Part shown: one piece after another, positions 1 to 6,901 of the stretch
Layout of the letters: each line of letters begins with the position of its first letter
Numbering within the stretch: the first letter of the stretch is position 1
Position numbers and translations under genes: made by a program
Notes under the pieces: generated by a model
Database searches by the model: none
What the model saw: only the letters and a program-made list of their open reading frames with translations
What the model was told of the DNA's origin: nothing
Origin: Chitinophagales bacterium
GTDB taxonomy: Bacteria; Bacteroidota; Bacteroidia; Chitinophagales; BACL12
NCBI GenBank assembly: GCA_014380545.1
Contig: JACMJP010000261.1
Location: 1-12,603 of the forward strand
Length of the DNA: 12,603 bases
Direction: 5' to 3'

Positions 1-139
1 ACGGCGAGGATGACAGGCCTGTAAGCAAAAATACTTTTCCTGAAACTTTAAACACAAGTGTTTCACTGTCGAATGGAAATTCTTCTGTTACTCCTTTCTT
101 CTTCAAGCAATATTCTCTTACATCTTCAAGATTGAGCAT
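1..139 (-). CDS. MmcQ/YjbR-family protein, N-terminal part only (runs off the left edge)
   Basis: An open reading frame starts with ATG at 139 on the minus strand and stays open to base 1, giving 46 residues. It begins MLNLEDVREYCLKKKGV and continues with TEEFPFD and LVFKVSGKVFLLTGL. This is the characteristic N-terminus of the MmcQ/YjbR (DUF419) family: a helix ending in a CL-x-x-x-GV turn, then an 'EE-FPF' motif, then a 'LVFKV-GK-F-L' strand. Family members are small cytoplasmic proteins of about 115 residues with a CyaY-like double-wing fold, often annotated as DNA-binding; their molecular role is poorly defined. About 70 residues should lie beyond the window. The gene follows the M43 protease gene on the same strand but is separated from it by a terminator hairpin, so it is probably its own transcription unit. 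No Shine-Dalgarno is visible before the start, which is usual in Bacteroidota. The family call is from motif recognition only. Confidence 0.8.
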   Translation of the reverse strand, partial: MLNLEDVREYCLKKKGVTEEFPFDSETLVFKVSGKVFLLTGLSSSP

Positions 140-158
140 GGTGTAAAATTATAAAAAT

Positions 159-198
159 AAAAAAAGTGCACAACATATTTTACATGTGCGCACCTTTT
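159..198 (-). terminator. Rho-independent terminator after the M43 protease gene
   Basis: Read on the minus strand, 18 nt past the TAA at 216-218, the arm AAAAGGTGCGCA pairs with TGTGCACTTTTTT with two G-T wobbles. A bulged T follows, then CAT pairs with ATG around a 7-nt loop. The 3' arm runs into a T-rich stretch. The position between two same-strand genes and the U-tract fit an intrinsic terminator for the upstream protease gene. Confidence 0.6.
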
Positions 199-215
199 AA
201 TGAAGTATTTTTATT

Positions 216-2315
216 TTATTGTTTTACAAAAGTATTTACTGCGAATTTATCGCCGCTTATTAATTTAATTGTGTACTGCCCTGCTGCAAGATGATTAACA
301 GGAAGTGTGGTTGTATTATTTCCAGCAGAACCTTTTAATTCTTCACTTAAAATTAATTCGCCAAGCATATTATAAATTTCTGCTGTTACGGTATTTGTTT
401 GAGCAATGTAATAACTGATATTAATAAACTCATTTGCAGGAATAGGATAAACAGTAAAATTAACTGCGCTTATATCTTCAATATCTACTGTGCCTGAATT
501 GATATTTATATTATCAAGGAAAGTATTATTTTCCCAGTTAGAAGTTGAGCGGAATTTTACAATAAGTTTATCACCAACATAAGGAGTTAAACTTACCGAT
601 TCCGTTCTCCACTGGGTGCTTGAAGGAACAAAATTGGAACCCGTTGCAGGAGCTGTTCCCAGATCCGGTTTATACTTTTTATATATCTGTGCCCAGGTAA
701 TTCCGCAATCTGTACTTACATATACTGCAAGTGTATCTGCCCAGTCCTCATCCAAAGAATAAGGCGCATTGGCAACATCAAAATCAAGATGAGCGGATAC
801 AAGACCTGTCATATTATAAGCAGGTAAAATCAGCTCGTCCACTTCTCCTATATCAGAGATATTAAAAGTATTTATATAAACGGATGACGCCCCGGTTTTT
901 GCAGCAAGTGTTGTACGTTCCCATGCCCAAAGACCATCGGGATTAAAAACGGTATAACCTGCATATGGGAAAGCGGCATCCTCAAATCCCTGAATTAATG
1001 GAAGCGCAAAGCCCGCAACATTCACTACAAAATCATTTTCCTGTGAGTTGTTATCGGCAAATTCATCTGTTACACCATTGGGATTACTTACATTCACAGA
1101 AATTGTATGCGGGCCTTCGGGTAAAGAAATGGTAGGAAGGCTTACTTCATCATAATCACCCGTTTCCAGAGAACCTGTCCAAAAATAAGTGGATGTTGCA
1201 CCGCCGTCTATCGAATAATTAATATCAAGAGAAGTAATTGTTACCAATCCTGCATTTTTAATTTTTACTAATGGATTAAAAGTATCATAACAATATGTTC
1301 CGGCAGGGGAGATGATCTCCCAGCACTGTGCATCATATTCATAAGAAACGCATTTAGTTGAGTTGGCAAGGTCTTCTCTGAAACCACCCGCTGCAAATAA
1401 TGCCCTTGCTCTTTCTTTCTGGTCTTCAGTGAACATATTATAACATGCATCATCACTATAGTCCATATAATTCATAAACTGTATGGATTCGTTACAATCA
1501 TCACTATAAGGATAAGAGGGGCATTCGAAAGTAGCTGCGGCCTGAGCAGGTGTATCATCACACTGATCTTCAGGTTCTGTACAATCTGCATCGTCCCCCC
1601 AAATGTGAAATAAATTTAAAAAATGACCAATTTCATGTGATGCAGTTCTGCCTTTATTGTAAGGAGCAACTGCAGTTCCTTCATTTCCAAAACCAGTATA
1701 AGTAATCACAACACCGTCAGTAAAGGGAGAGCCACCAGGAAACTGTGCATAACCAAGCAAGGCGGGCGAAAGGTGTCCGCACCAAATATTTAAGTATTCA
1801 TCTGCGGGCCAGGCATCCAGACCACCTTCTGATGTGTACTTAATAGCATCATCCGTATTCCATTCACCCACAGTTGTCTCTCTTCTTTCTATGCCGGTGG
1901 TGGGTCCGCCATCAGGGTCAACAGTAGCAAGGCAAAATTCTATTTCAAAATCTGCGGCCACATCTTCAAATTCTGATGGAGTATCAGATGCATCATCATT
2001 CAACCTCCTGAAATCTTCATTCATAACTTCAATTTGAGAGAGTGCCTGAGATTCACTGATATTTTCAACATCTTCTTTCCACACAATATGAATTACAACC
2101 GGAATAGTAATAATATCAGCACCACGGCTGCCTGATACATTATTTTTTTCAATATAACGTTGCGTAAATTCTTCTATGTGTTCCCTGTTTTTTGCATAAT
2201 TTGGATCATTCGCCCTGAGCATTTCATCATGCTCCATTGTTCCGCAATTACGCTGTGCACTTGCTGCAATAGTATAGAGGAGTATTACAGCATAAAGAGT
2301 AAATATTCTTTTCAT
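216..2315 (-). CDS. Secreted M43 (pappalysin/cytophagalysin) zinc metalloprotease with T9SS sorting domain
   Basis: This is a 699-residue secreted endopeptidase. Residues 1-20 are a signal peptide (MKRIF, hydrophobic core, ASA-Q). The catalytic domain spans roughly 60-315. It carries the zinc motif HEIGHFLNLFH at 227-237 (H227, E228, H231, H237) followed by WGD, and a Met-turn MNYMDY at 281-286 followed by a DDAC/MFT segment, which together mark family M43. The usual glycine of HExxHxxGxxH is N234, a variant I recall from Bacteroidota M43 members. Residues about 345-435 look like a CARDB/Ig-like domain (VKIKNAG start, 'NNSQEND' end). Residues about 440-605 resemble a jelly-roll 'choice-of-anchor J'/MAM-like domain (QGFED to FLDNI). 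Residues about 620-699 form a type A T9SS C-terminal domain (YPIPANEFINI, YNMLGE, LAAGQYTIKL). The protein should cross the inner membrane by Sec and the outer membrane by T9SS, ending up released or surface-attached. It is transcribed alone, with a terminator downstream and a divergent neighbour upstream. The substrate cannot be deduced. Confidence 0.93.
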   Translation of the reverse strand: MKRIFTLYAVILLYTIAASAQRNCGTMEHDEMLRANDPNYAKNREHIEEFTQRYIEKNNVSGSRGADIITIPVVIHIVWKEDVENISESQALSQIEVMNEDFRRLNDDASDTPSEFEDVAADFEIEFCLATVDPDGGPTTGIERRETTVGEWNTDDAIKYTSEGGLDAWPADEYLNIWCGHLSPALLGYAQFPGGSPFTDGVVITYTGFGNEGTAVAPYNKGRTASHEIGHFLNLFHIWGDDADCTEPEDQCDDTPAQAAATFECPSYPYSDDCNESIQFMNYMDYSDDACYNMFTEDQKERARALFAAGGFREDLANSTKCVSYEYDAQCWEIISPAGTYCYDTFNPLVKIKNAGLVTITSLDINYSIDGGATSTYFWTGSLETGDYDEVSLPTISLPEGPHTISVNVSNPNGVTDEFADNNSQENDFVVNVAGFALPLIQGFEDAAFPYAGYTVFNPDGLWAWERTTLAAKTGASSVYINTFNISDIGEVDELILPAYNMTGLVSAHLDFDVANAPYSLDEDWADTLAVYVSTDCGITWAQIYKKYKPDLGTAPATGSNFVPSSTQWRTESVSLTPYVGDKLIVKFRSTSNWENNTFLDNININSGTVDIEDISAVNFTVYPIPANEFINISYYIAQTNTVTAEIYNMLGELILSEELKGSAGNNTTTLPVNHLAAGQYTIKLISGDKFAVNTFVKQ

Positions 2316-2544
2316 ATAAGATACAGATTGAAACCTAAAGTTAAGGCAAAAAATTATTAGGTAGTTGTGTGAGGGATGCTATCTTTTATAAACAGCGTAT
2401 ATGTGCATGAAAAATTGAATTTTTTACCTGTATCTGACTAACTGATTATGCATAATTTTTATTGGTATAAAAAGATCCTTAGTGAATTTTACTAATTCTG
2501 CTAATTTGCAATTAGTTAAAAACATCTAATTTTATCCCGACTGT

Positions 2545-3828
2545 ATGCTAAGTGAGTTGTTTATTATTTTCATTCTTATCTGTATAAACGGCATTTTTGC
2601 CATGAGTGAAATTGCTTTGATAAGTGTGCGGAGAAGCCGCCTTGAAACTGCTGCAAAGAAAGGAGATAAAAGAGCGAAGACTGCCCTGCAACTACAGGAA
2701 AATCCAACAAAATTGCTGAGCACAGTGCAGTTCGGTATTACCCTTACAAGTATTCTTACGGGTATTTTTTCAGGAGGGCATATTAAAGATGTGGTTGCAG
2801 GATGGTATGCATCATTTGGAATGGTTGAAAGCTATGCAGAGTCTTTTGCACTTGCTACTGTAGTTGTAATCATCACTACTTTTTCATTAATTATTGGAGA
2901 ATTAGTACCGAAAAGAATTGGTTTGACTTTTCCTGAAGGTATATCAAAAGTGATGGCGGCGCCCATGCTTTTTATTTCAACTGTTGCAAAACCATTTATC
3001 TGGTTTCTTACAAAATCCAGCGATTTTATTATCAGAATTTTAAGCATTAAAGCAAGTGATGATGAAAGTGTAACTGAAGAAGAAATAAAAGCAATTATAC
3101 AGGAGGGAACAGATACGGGGGCAATAGAGGAAATTGAACAGGATATTATGGAAAGGGTTTTTCATCTCGGCGACCGAAAGATAGGCTCGCTTATGACCCA
3201 TCGCAATGAAATAATCTGGTTAGATGTAAATGAACCCACTGATAAAGTAAGAGATGATATTGAAAGTGAAATTCATTCTATTTATCCTGTATGCGATGGA
3301 GATCTTGATAAGACTTTAGGATTAGTTTCCATTAAAGACCTTTTTATTGCAAATACAAGAAATAATTTTCATGCAATAAAAGATTTTGTAAAACCCATTT
3401 TATTTTTACCCGAAAACAATACTGCATATTCTGTACTTGAAAAATTTAAAGAAAGCAAAGTACATTATGCTTTGGTAATTGATGAATATGGTGCGGTGCA
3501 GGGCCTGGTTACTATTAATGATATACTGGAGGCATTAGTTGGTGAATTTGATGAATTAAACATTCCTGAAGCCGGTATTATTGAAAGACAGGATGGAACC
3601 TTTCTTGTGGATGCAGGCATTCCTTTTTATGATTTTTTAAAATATTTTGAAATAGAAGAATTTGATGACTTGGAAGGGCAAACGTTTAATACACTTGCCG
3701 GCATGCTTATTCATGAATTAAAACACATACCCGCCGAAGGGGAGAAAATTAAATGGAAAAGTTATGAGTTTGAAATTATGGATATGGATTCAAGCAGAAT
3801 TGACAAAGTGTTGTTTACTGCGAAGTGA
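2545..3828 (+). CDS. CNNM/CBS-pair/CorC-HlyC membrane protein (hemolysin family, UPF0053)
   Basis: This 427-residue inner-membrane protein has the full domain order of the family at the usual length. Residues 1-190 are a CNNM (DUF21) domain with four hydrophobic segments near 3-25, 62-80, 100-120 and 135-158. It includes the family motifs 'NG-FAMSEIAL' near 15-25 and GELVPKRIGL at 118-127. Residues about 215-275 and 280-335 are a CBS pair (…IYPVCDGDLDKTLGLVSIKDLF, and VIDEYGAVQGLVTINDILEALVGE split across 311-334). Residues about 348-426 are the C-terminal CorC/HlyC domain, ending near 'DSSRIDKVLF'. Relatives are linked to Mg2+/Co2+ export or magnesium homeostasis (CorC, CNNM, YtfL/PaeA); the name 'hemolysin' is historical. 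The protein is not obviously the gliding-associated paralogue GldE. The ATG at 2545 begins directly with TM1, and no earlier in-frame start improves the fit. It is divergent from the protease gene across 229 nt. The transported ion is unknown. Confidence 0.92.
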   Translation: MLSELFIIFILICINGIFAMSEIALISVRRSRLETAAKKGDKRAKTALQLQENPTKLLSTVQFGITLTSILTGIFSGGHIKDVVAGWYASFGMVESYAESFALATVVVIITTFSLIIGELVPKRIGLTFPEGISKVMAAPMLFISTVAKPFIWFLTKSSDFIIRILSIKASDDESVTEEEIKAIIQEGTDTGAIEEIEQDIMERVFHLGDRKIGSLMTHRNEIIWLDVNEPTDKVRDDIESEIHSIYPVCDGDLDKTLGLVSIKDLFIANTRNNFHAIKDFVKPILFLPENNTAYSVLEKFKESKVHYALVIDEYGAVQGLVTINDILEALVGEFDELNIPEAGIIERQDGTFLVDAGIPFYDFLKYFEIEEFDDLEGQTFNTLAGMLIHELKHIPAEGEKIKWKSYEFEIMDMDSSRIDKVLFTAK

Positions 3829-3958
3829 TAAAAAGAAATCAGGATTTTAAATTTAAACAGAATAAATTGATTAAGTATTAAAAAGATAATTGTAAAAATA
3901 TTCTGCTATAAATCATTCTCTATAAACTATTTCATCACATACCCTTACCATTCACAAT

Positions 3959-4810
3959 ATGATATTAATCGCAGATAGTGGAAGTACAAAAACAGAGTGG
4001 GTTGTGCTTGATGCACAGGGTGATGCTATTGATACATTTATAACTAAAGGATTTAGCCCTAACAGTGTTTCCACCTTATTTATAGTAAATGAATTAAAAA
4101 ATTCTGCGCCGTTTATGAAAGCAATTTCTTTTGTGCAGAAAATATTTTTTTACGGAACAGGCTGCTCTTCACCGGAAACAAATGCAATTATTTCTGATGC
4201 ATTAAAATTTTTTATTAATGAAACAGAAATATATATTCAAAATGATCTGTATGCAAGTGTGCATGCAACTGCAGGAAGTGAAGCTGCAATAGTATGCATT
4301 TTGGGCACGGGTTCCAATTCCTGTTATTTTGATGGAACAACCGTACATGGCGATGATTTTAGTCTTGGATATATATTAGGCGATGAAGGAAGCGGAAGTT
4401 TTATGGGTAAAATTATTTTGCGGGATTACTTTTACAATAATATGCCTGATGATCTGCATAAAACCTTTCAATTAAAATATAATTTATTCCGCAATGATGT
4501 AATTGAAAGCATTTACAGGAAGGAAAGGGCTAGTGAATTTCTTGCTTCATTCAACCCGTTTATTAAAGAACATATTTCACATGCTTATTGCCGGCAGATA
4601 GTTGAAAATTCTTTTCAGCTATTTATAAAACATTTTGTTTTGAGGTTTGATAATGTTGCAAGTATGCCTGTTCATTTTACAGGCTCGGTTGCTTATAATT
4701 TTAAGGAGATATTAACCGATATTGTTCAAAAAAATAATTTACAATGCAGAAAGATCATAGCTTCGCCCATGGGAGAACTTGTTAAATATATTAAGAAGAA
4801 TTTGATGTAA
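3959..4810 (+). CDS. BadF/BadG/BcrA/BcrD-family sugar kinase, N-acetylglucosamine kinase-like
   Basis: This is a 283-residue cytoplasmic ATP-dependent kinase of the ASKHA (actin/hexokinase) superfamily. It opens with the phosphate-1 loop IADSGSTKTEWVV (residues 4-16). It then has FFYGTGCSSPE near 63-73, the sugar/catalytic region QNDLYASVHA at 94-103 with D96 as probable catalytic base by analogy to GlcNAc kinases, the phosphate-2/adenosine loop CILGTGSNSCYFDG at 113-126, and GYILGDEGSGSFMGK at 137-151. The adenosine motif FTGSVAYNFKEIL lies at 240-252. In Bacteroidota such proteins are usually annotated N-acetylglucosamine kinase or BadF/BadG/BcrA/BcrD ATPase; the length matches. It ends 10 nt before pgi and is almost surely co-transcribed with it, which favours a hexose or amino-sugar substrate (GlcNAc or glucose) feeding the 6-phosphate pool. 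It lacks the Fe-S activator features of benzoyl-CoA or 2-hydroxyacyl-CoA systems and has no dehydratase neighbours, so that role is unlikely. The exact substrate is inferred. Confidence 0.88.
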   Translation: MILIADSGSTKTEWVVLDAQGDAIDTFITKGFSPNSVSTLFIVNELKNSAPFMKAISFVQKIFFYGTGCSSPETNAIISDALKFFINETEIYIQNDLYASVHATAGSEAAIVCILGTGSNSCYFDGTTVHGDDFSLGYILGDEGSGSFMGKIILRDYFYNNMPDDLHKTFQLKYNLFRNDVIESIYRKERASEFLASFNPFIKEHISHAYCRQIVENSFQLFIKHFVLRFDNVASMPVHFTGSVAYNFKEILTDIVQKNNLQCRKIIASPMGELVKYIKKNLM

Positions 4811-4820
4811 TTAAATACCA

Positions 4821-6470
4821 ATGCTGCCATCTGTTTCATTTTTAAATACGGATACTTATCAATTACTGCAAAAACATTTTGAAGAAATTCAAAAAACGCA
4901 TATGCGGAATTTATTTGATGCGGATAAAAACAGGTTCAATAAATTTTCTATTCAGTTTGACGAAATATTATTTGACTATTCAAAGAACATGATTAATTCA
5001 ACAACCGTTGAGCTCTTAATGCAACTTGCAAATGAAGTAAAGTTAAAAGATGCAATTGACGCTATGTTCAGTGGTGAAAAAATAAATGCTACGGAAAACA
5101 GGGCGGTTTTGCATACTGCATTACGGAATAAAAATACGAAACCATTTTATGTTGAAGGAGAAGATGTAATGCCTGCTATACAAAAGGAATTGTTGCACAT
5201 GAAGCTGTTTTCAGAAACTATAATTTCTGGTAACTGGAAAGGATACTCAGGAAAACAAATAAAAGACGTTGTAAATATTGGTATCGGCGGTTCTGATCTT
5301 GGACCGGTGATGGTTACCGAGGCTTTAAAGTTTTATAAGGTACCACATATTGATGTGCACTTTGTAAGTAATGTTGATGGAACACATATATCAGAAACAC
5401 TTAAAAAATTAAATCCTGAAACAACATTATTTCTTATTGCCTCAAAAACATTTACAACACAGGAAACCATGACGAATGCACATACTGTAAGAAAATGGTT
5501 TTTACAATATGCAAAAGAGGAAAAATATATAGCACAGCATTTTGTTGCAATGAGCACCGCAAAAGATGCAGTAATAAAATTTGGTATAGCAGAAGAAAAT
5601 ATGTTTGTGTTTTGGGATTGGGTTGGCGGAAGATATTCTTTGTGGAGTGCTATAGGCTTATCTATTTGTCTTGCAATTGGCTTTGAAAAATTCAATGAAT
5701 TGTTAAAGGGGGCATTTTTAGCGGATGAACATTTCAGAAATACTTCGTTCGAAAAAAATATCCCTGTCATCATGGGATTGCTCGGAGTTTGGTACGGAAC
5801 ATTTTTCAATTGCCGTGCGCATGCGGTAATTCCTTACGATCAATATTTACATCGTTTTACTGCATACCTGCAACAGGCAGACATGGAGAGCAATGGAAAA
5901 AGTGTTGACAGGAACGGCAATAAAATAAATTATCAAACGGGACAAATCATTTGGGGTGAACCGGGAACAAACGGGCAACATGCTTTTTTTCAATTGCTGC
6001 ACCAGGGAACGCAAATAACTCCTGCAGATTTTATTGCTCCTGCAATTTCATTGAATGCTACAAGTGATCATCATCAAATCTTAATGAGTAATTTTTTTGC
6101 GCAAACAGAAGCCATGATGAAAGGAAAAAATTATGAAGAAGTAGCTGCTGAATTAAAACAAAAACGAATGAACGATGATGAAATAAAATATCATACTCCA
6201 TTCAGAGTGTTTGAAGGCAACAGACCGACAAATACTTTTCTCATAAATAAGATCACTCCAAAAACTTTGGGAAGTTTAATTGCGTTGTACGAACATAAAA
6301 TTTTTGTGCAGGGCATTATCTGGAATATTTTCAGTTTTGACCAGTGGGGTGTTGAACTCGGAAAAAAATTAGCGAATACAATTTTACCTGAATTAAAGTC
6401 AGATGAAAATATCCGGTCGCATGATAGTTCTACGAATAGTTTGATAAATTGGTGGAAGAAGGTGAAGTAA
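4821..6470 (+). CDS. pgi: Glucose-6-phosphate isomerase
   Basis: This enzyme interconverts glucose 6-phosphate and fructose 6-phosphate in glycolysis and gluconeogenesis, in the cytoplasm. The 549-residue length is that of the long, E. coli-like form. The sugar-phosphate loop GIGGSDLGP is at 154-162, and a phosphate-binding SKTFTTQET run is at 208-216. PROSITE-type signature 1 is WVGGRYSLWSAIGL at 267-280. QQADMESNGK at 351-360 supplies the catalytic glutamate E356, and GTNGQHAFFQLLHQG at 382-396 supplies H387. Signature 2, the FDQWGVELGKK segment at 506-516, supplies the lysine K515. All catalytic residues expected of the family are present. Its ATG at 4821 lies 10 nt after the stop of the sugar kinase, so the two form a probable operon. 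No clear terminator hairpin was seen after the stop; an AT-rich gap follows. Confidence 0.97.
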   Translation: MLPSVSFLNTDTYQLLQKHFEEIQKTHMRNLFDADKNRFNKFSIQFDEILFDYSKNMINSTTVELLMQLANEVKLKDAIDAMFSGEKINATENRAVLHTALRNKNTKPFYVEGEDVMPAIQKELLHMKLFSETIISGNWKGYSGKQIKDVVNIGIGGSDLGPVMVTEALKFYKVPHIDVHFVSNVDGTHISETLKKLNPETTLFLIASKTFTTQETMTNAHTVRKWFLQYAKEEKYIAQHFVAMSTAKDAVIKFGIAEENMFVFWDWVGGRYSLWSAIGLSICLAIGFEKFNELLKGAFLADEHFRNTSFEKNIPVIMGLLGVWYGTFFNCRAHAVIPYDQYLHRFTAYLQQADMESNGKSVDRNGNKINYQTGQIIWGEPGTNGQHAFFQLLHQGTQITPADFIAPAISLNATSDHHQILMSNFFAQTEAMMKGKNYEEVAAELKQKRMNDDEIKYHTPFRVFEGNRPTNTFLINKITPKTLGSLIALYEHKIFVQGIIWNIFSFDQWGVELGKKLANTILPELKSDENIRSHDSSTNSLINWWKKVK

Positions 6471-6901
6471 ATTATTGTTTAATAAACTGATGTGTTGGGA
6501 ATATCTGTTGAAATGAATAGCACTATCTAAGCGCCTCTTATGTCATACGTCACTTAAACAAAGTATTTTCTTAATATTAAGATATTTTTAAAGGCACTTC
6601 CAAAGTCGTCTTGTTCATTGATAATTCATTTTTTCTGTACTATTCTTGTGTATTAAACATTTTTGCCGGGTGGTCGTCTTGGCTTAAAAGAATAATACTT
6701 TGCGTCACATATCAATATAAAAAGATCATTTCTTTAGAAACCAAAAAAATATGTGTCACTATTTTTCTTCATTCTTTATACGATTATAAATACTTCATTT
6801 TCATAACGAAAAATATTTTTTTTAGTAAATCATGAGTTTTAGCTTTATCGCATAATAGTTCTTTTAAAAAGCCAATTTAACAAACCAAATTTATCTTTAT
6901 T
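6471..6901. other. 431-nt AT-rich intergenic region
   Basis: This gap lies between pgi and the repeat-module surface protein. It holds no convincing gene. A 74-codon plus-strand frame at 6611-6835 is rich in Phe, Ile, Lys and Tyr, has no recognisable motif, and looks like chance. A perfect 14-bp palindrome, TCTTAATATTAAGA, sits at 6569-6582. At 6840-6847, about 55 nt before the ATG at 6902, TAGCTTTA matches the Bacteroidota -7 consensus TAnnTTTG at all but the last base, but no -33 TTTG is visible at the right distance. The region presumably holds the promoter of the downstream gene and the end of the pgi transcript. Nothing resembling a tRNA or a known riboswitch was recognised. Confidence 0.5.

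Noticed and set aside
2316..2544. Promoters for the two divergent genes
   Set aside because: Only partial matches to the Bacteroidota -33/-7 consensus (for example TATCTTTT and CTAATTTG) were found, without a properly spaced -33 element, so no site is called.
2545..3828. Possible GldE (gliding-motility CNNM/CBS paralogue)
   Set aside because: Domain order is shared, but the sequence around 'TGAIEEIEQDIMERVF' looks like the general hemolysin/CorC type, and no gld genes are adjacent.
3959..4810. BadF/BcrA-type activator of benzoyl-CoA or 2-hydroxyacyl-CoA reductase
   Set aside because: There are no dehydratase or reductase subunits nearby and no Fe-S cysteine pattern; the pgi context and motifs favour a sugar kinase.
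5333..5809. 158-codon open frame on the minus strand
   Set aside because: It lies wholly inside pgi, whose motifs are complete on the plus strand; it has no recognisable domain and is an antisense shadow.
6611..6835. 74-codon plus-strand frame in the gap before the surface protein
   Set aside because: Composition is that of AT-rich non-coding DNA (Phe, Ile, Lys, Tyr), there is no motif, and nothing marks its start as genuine.
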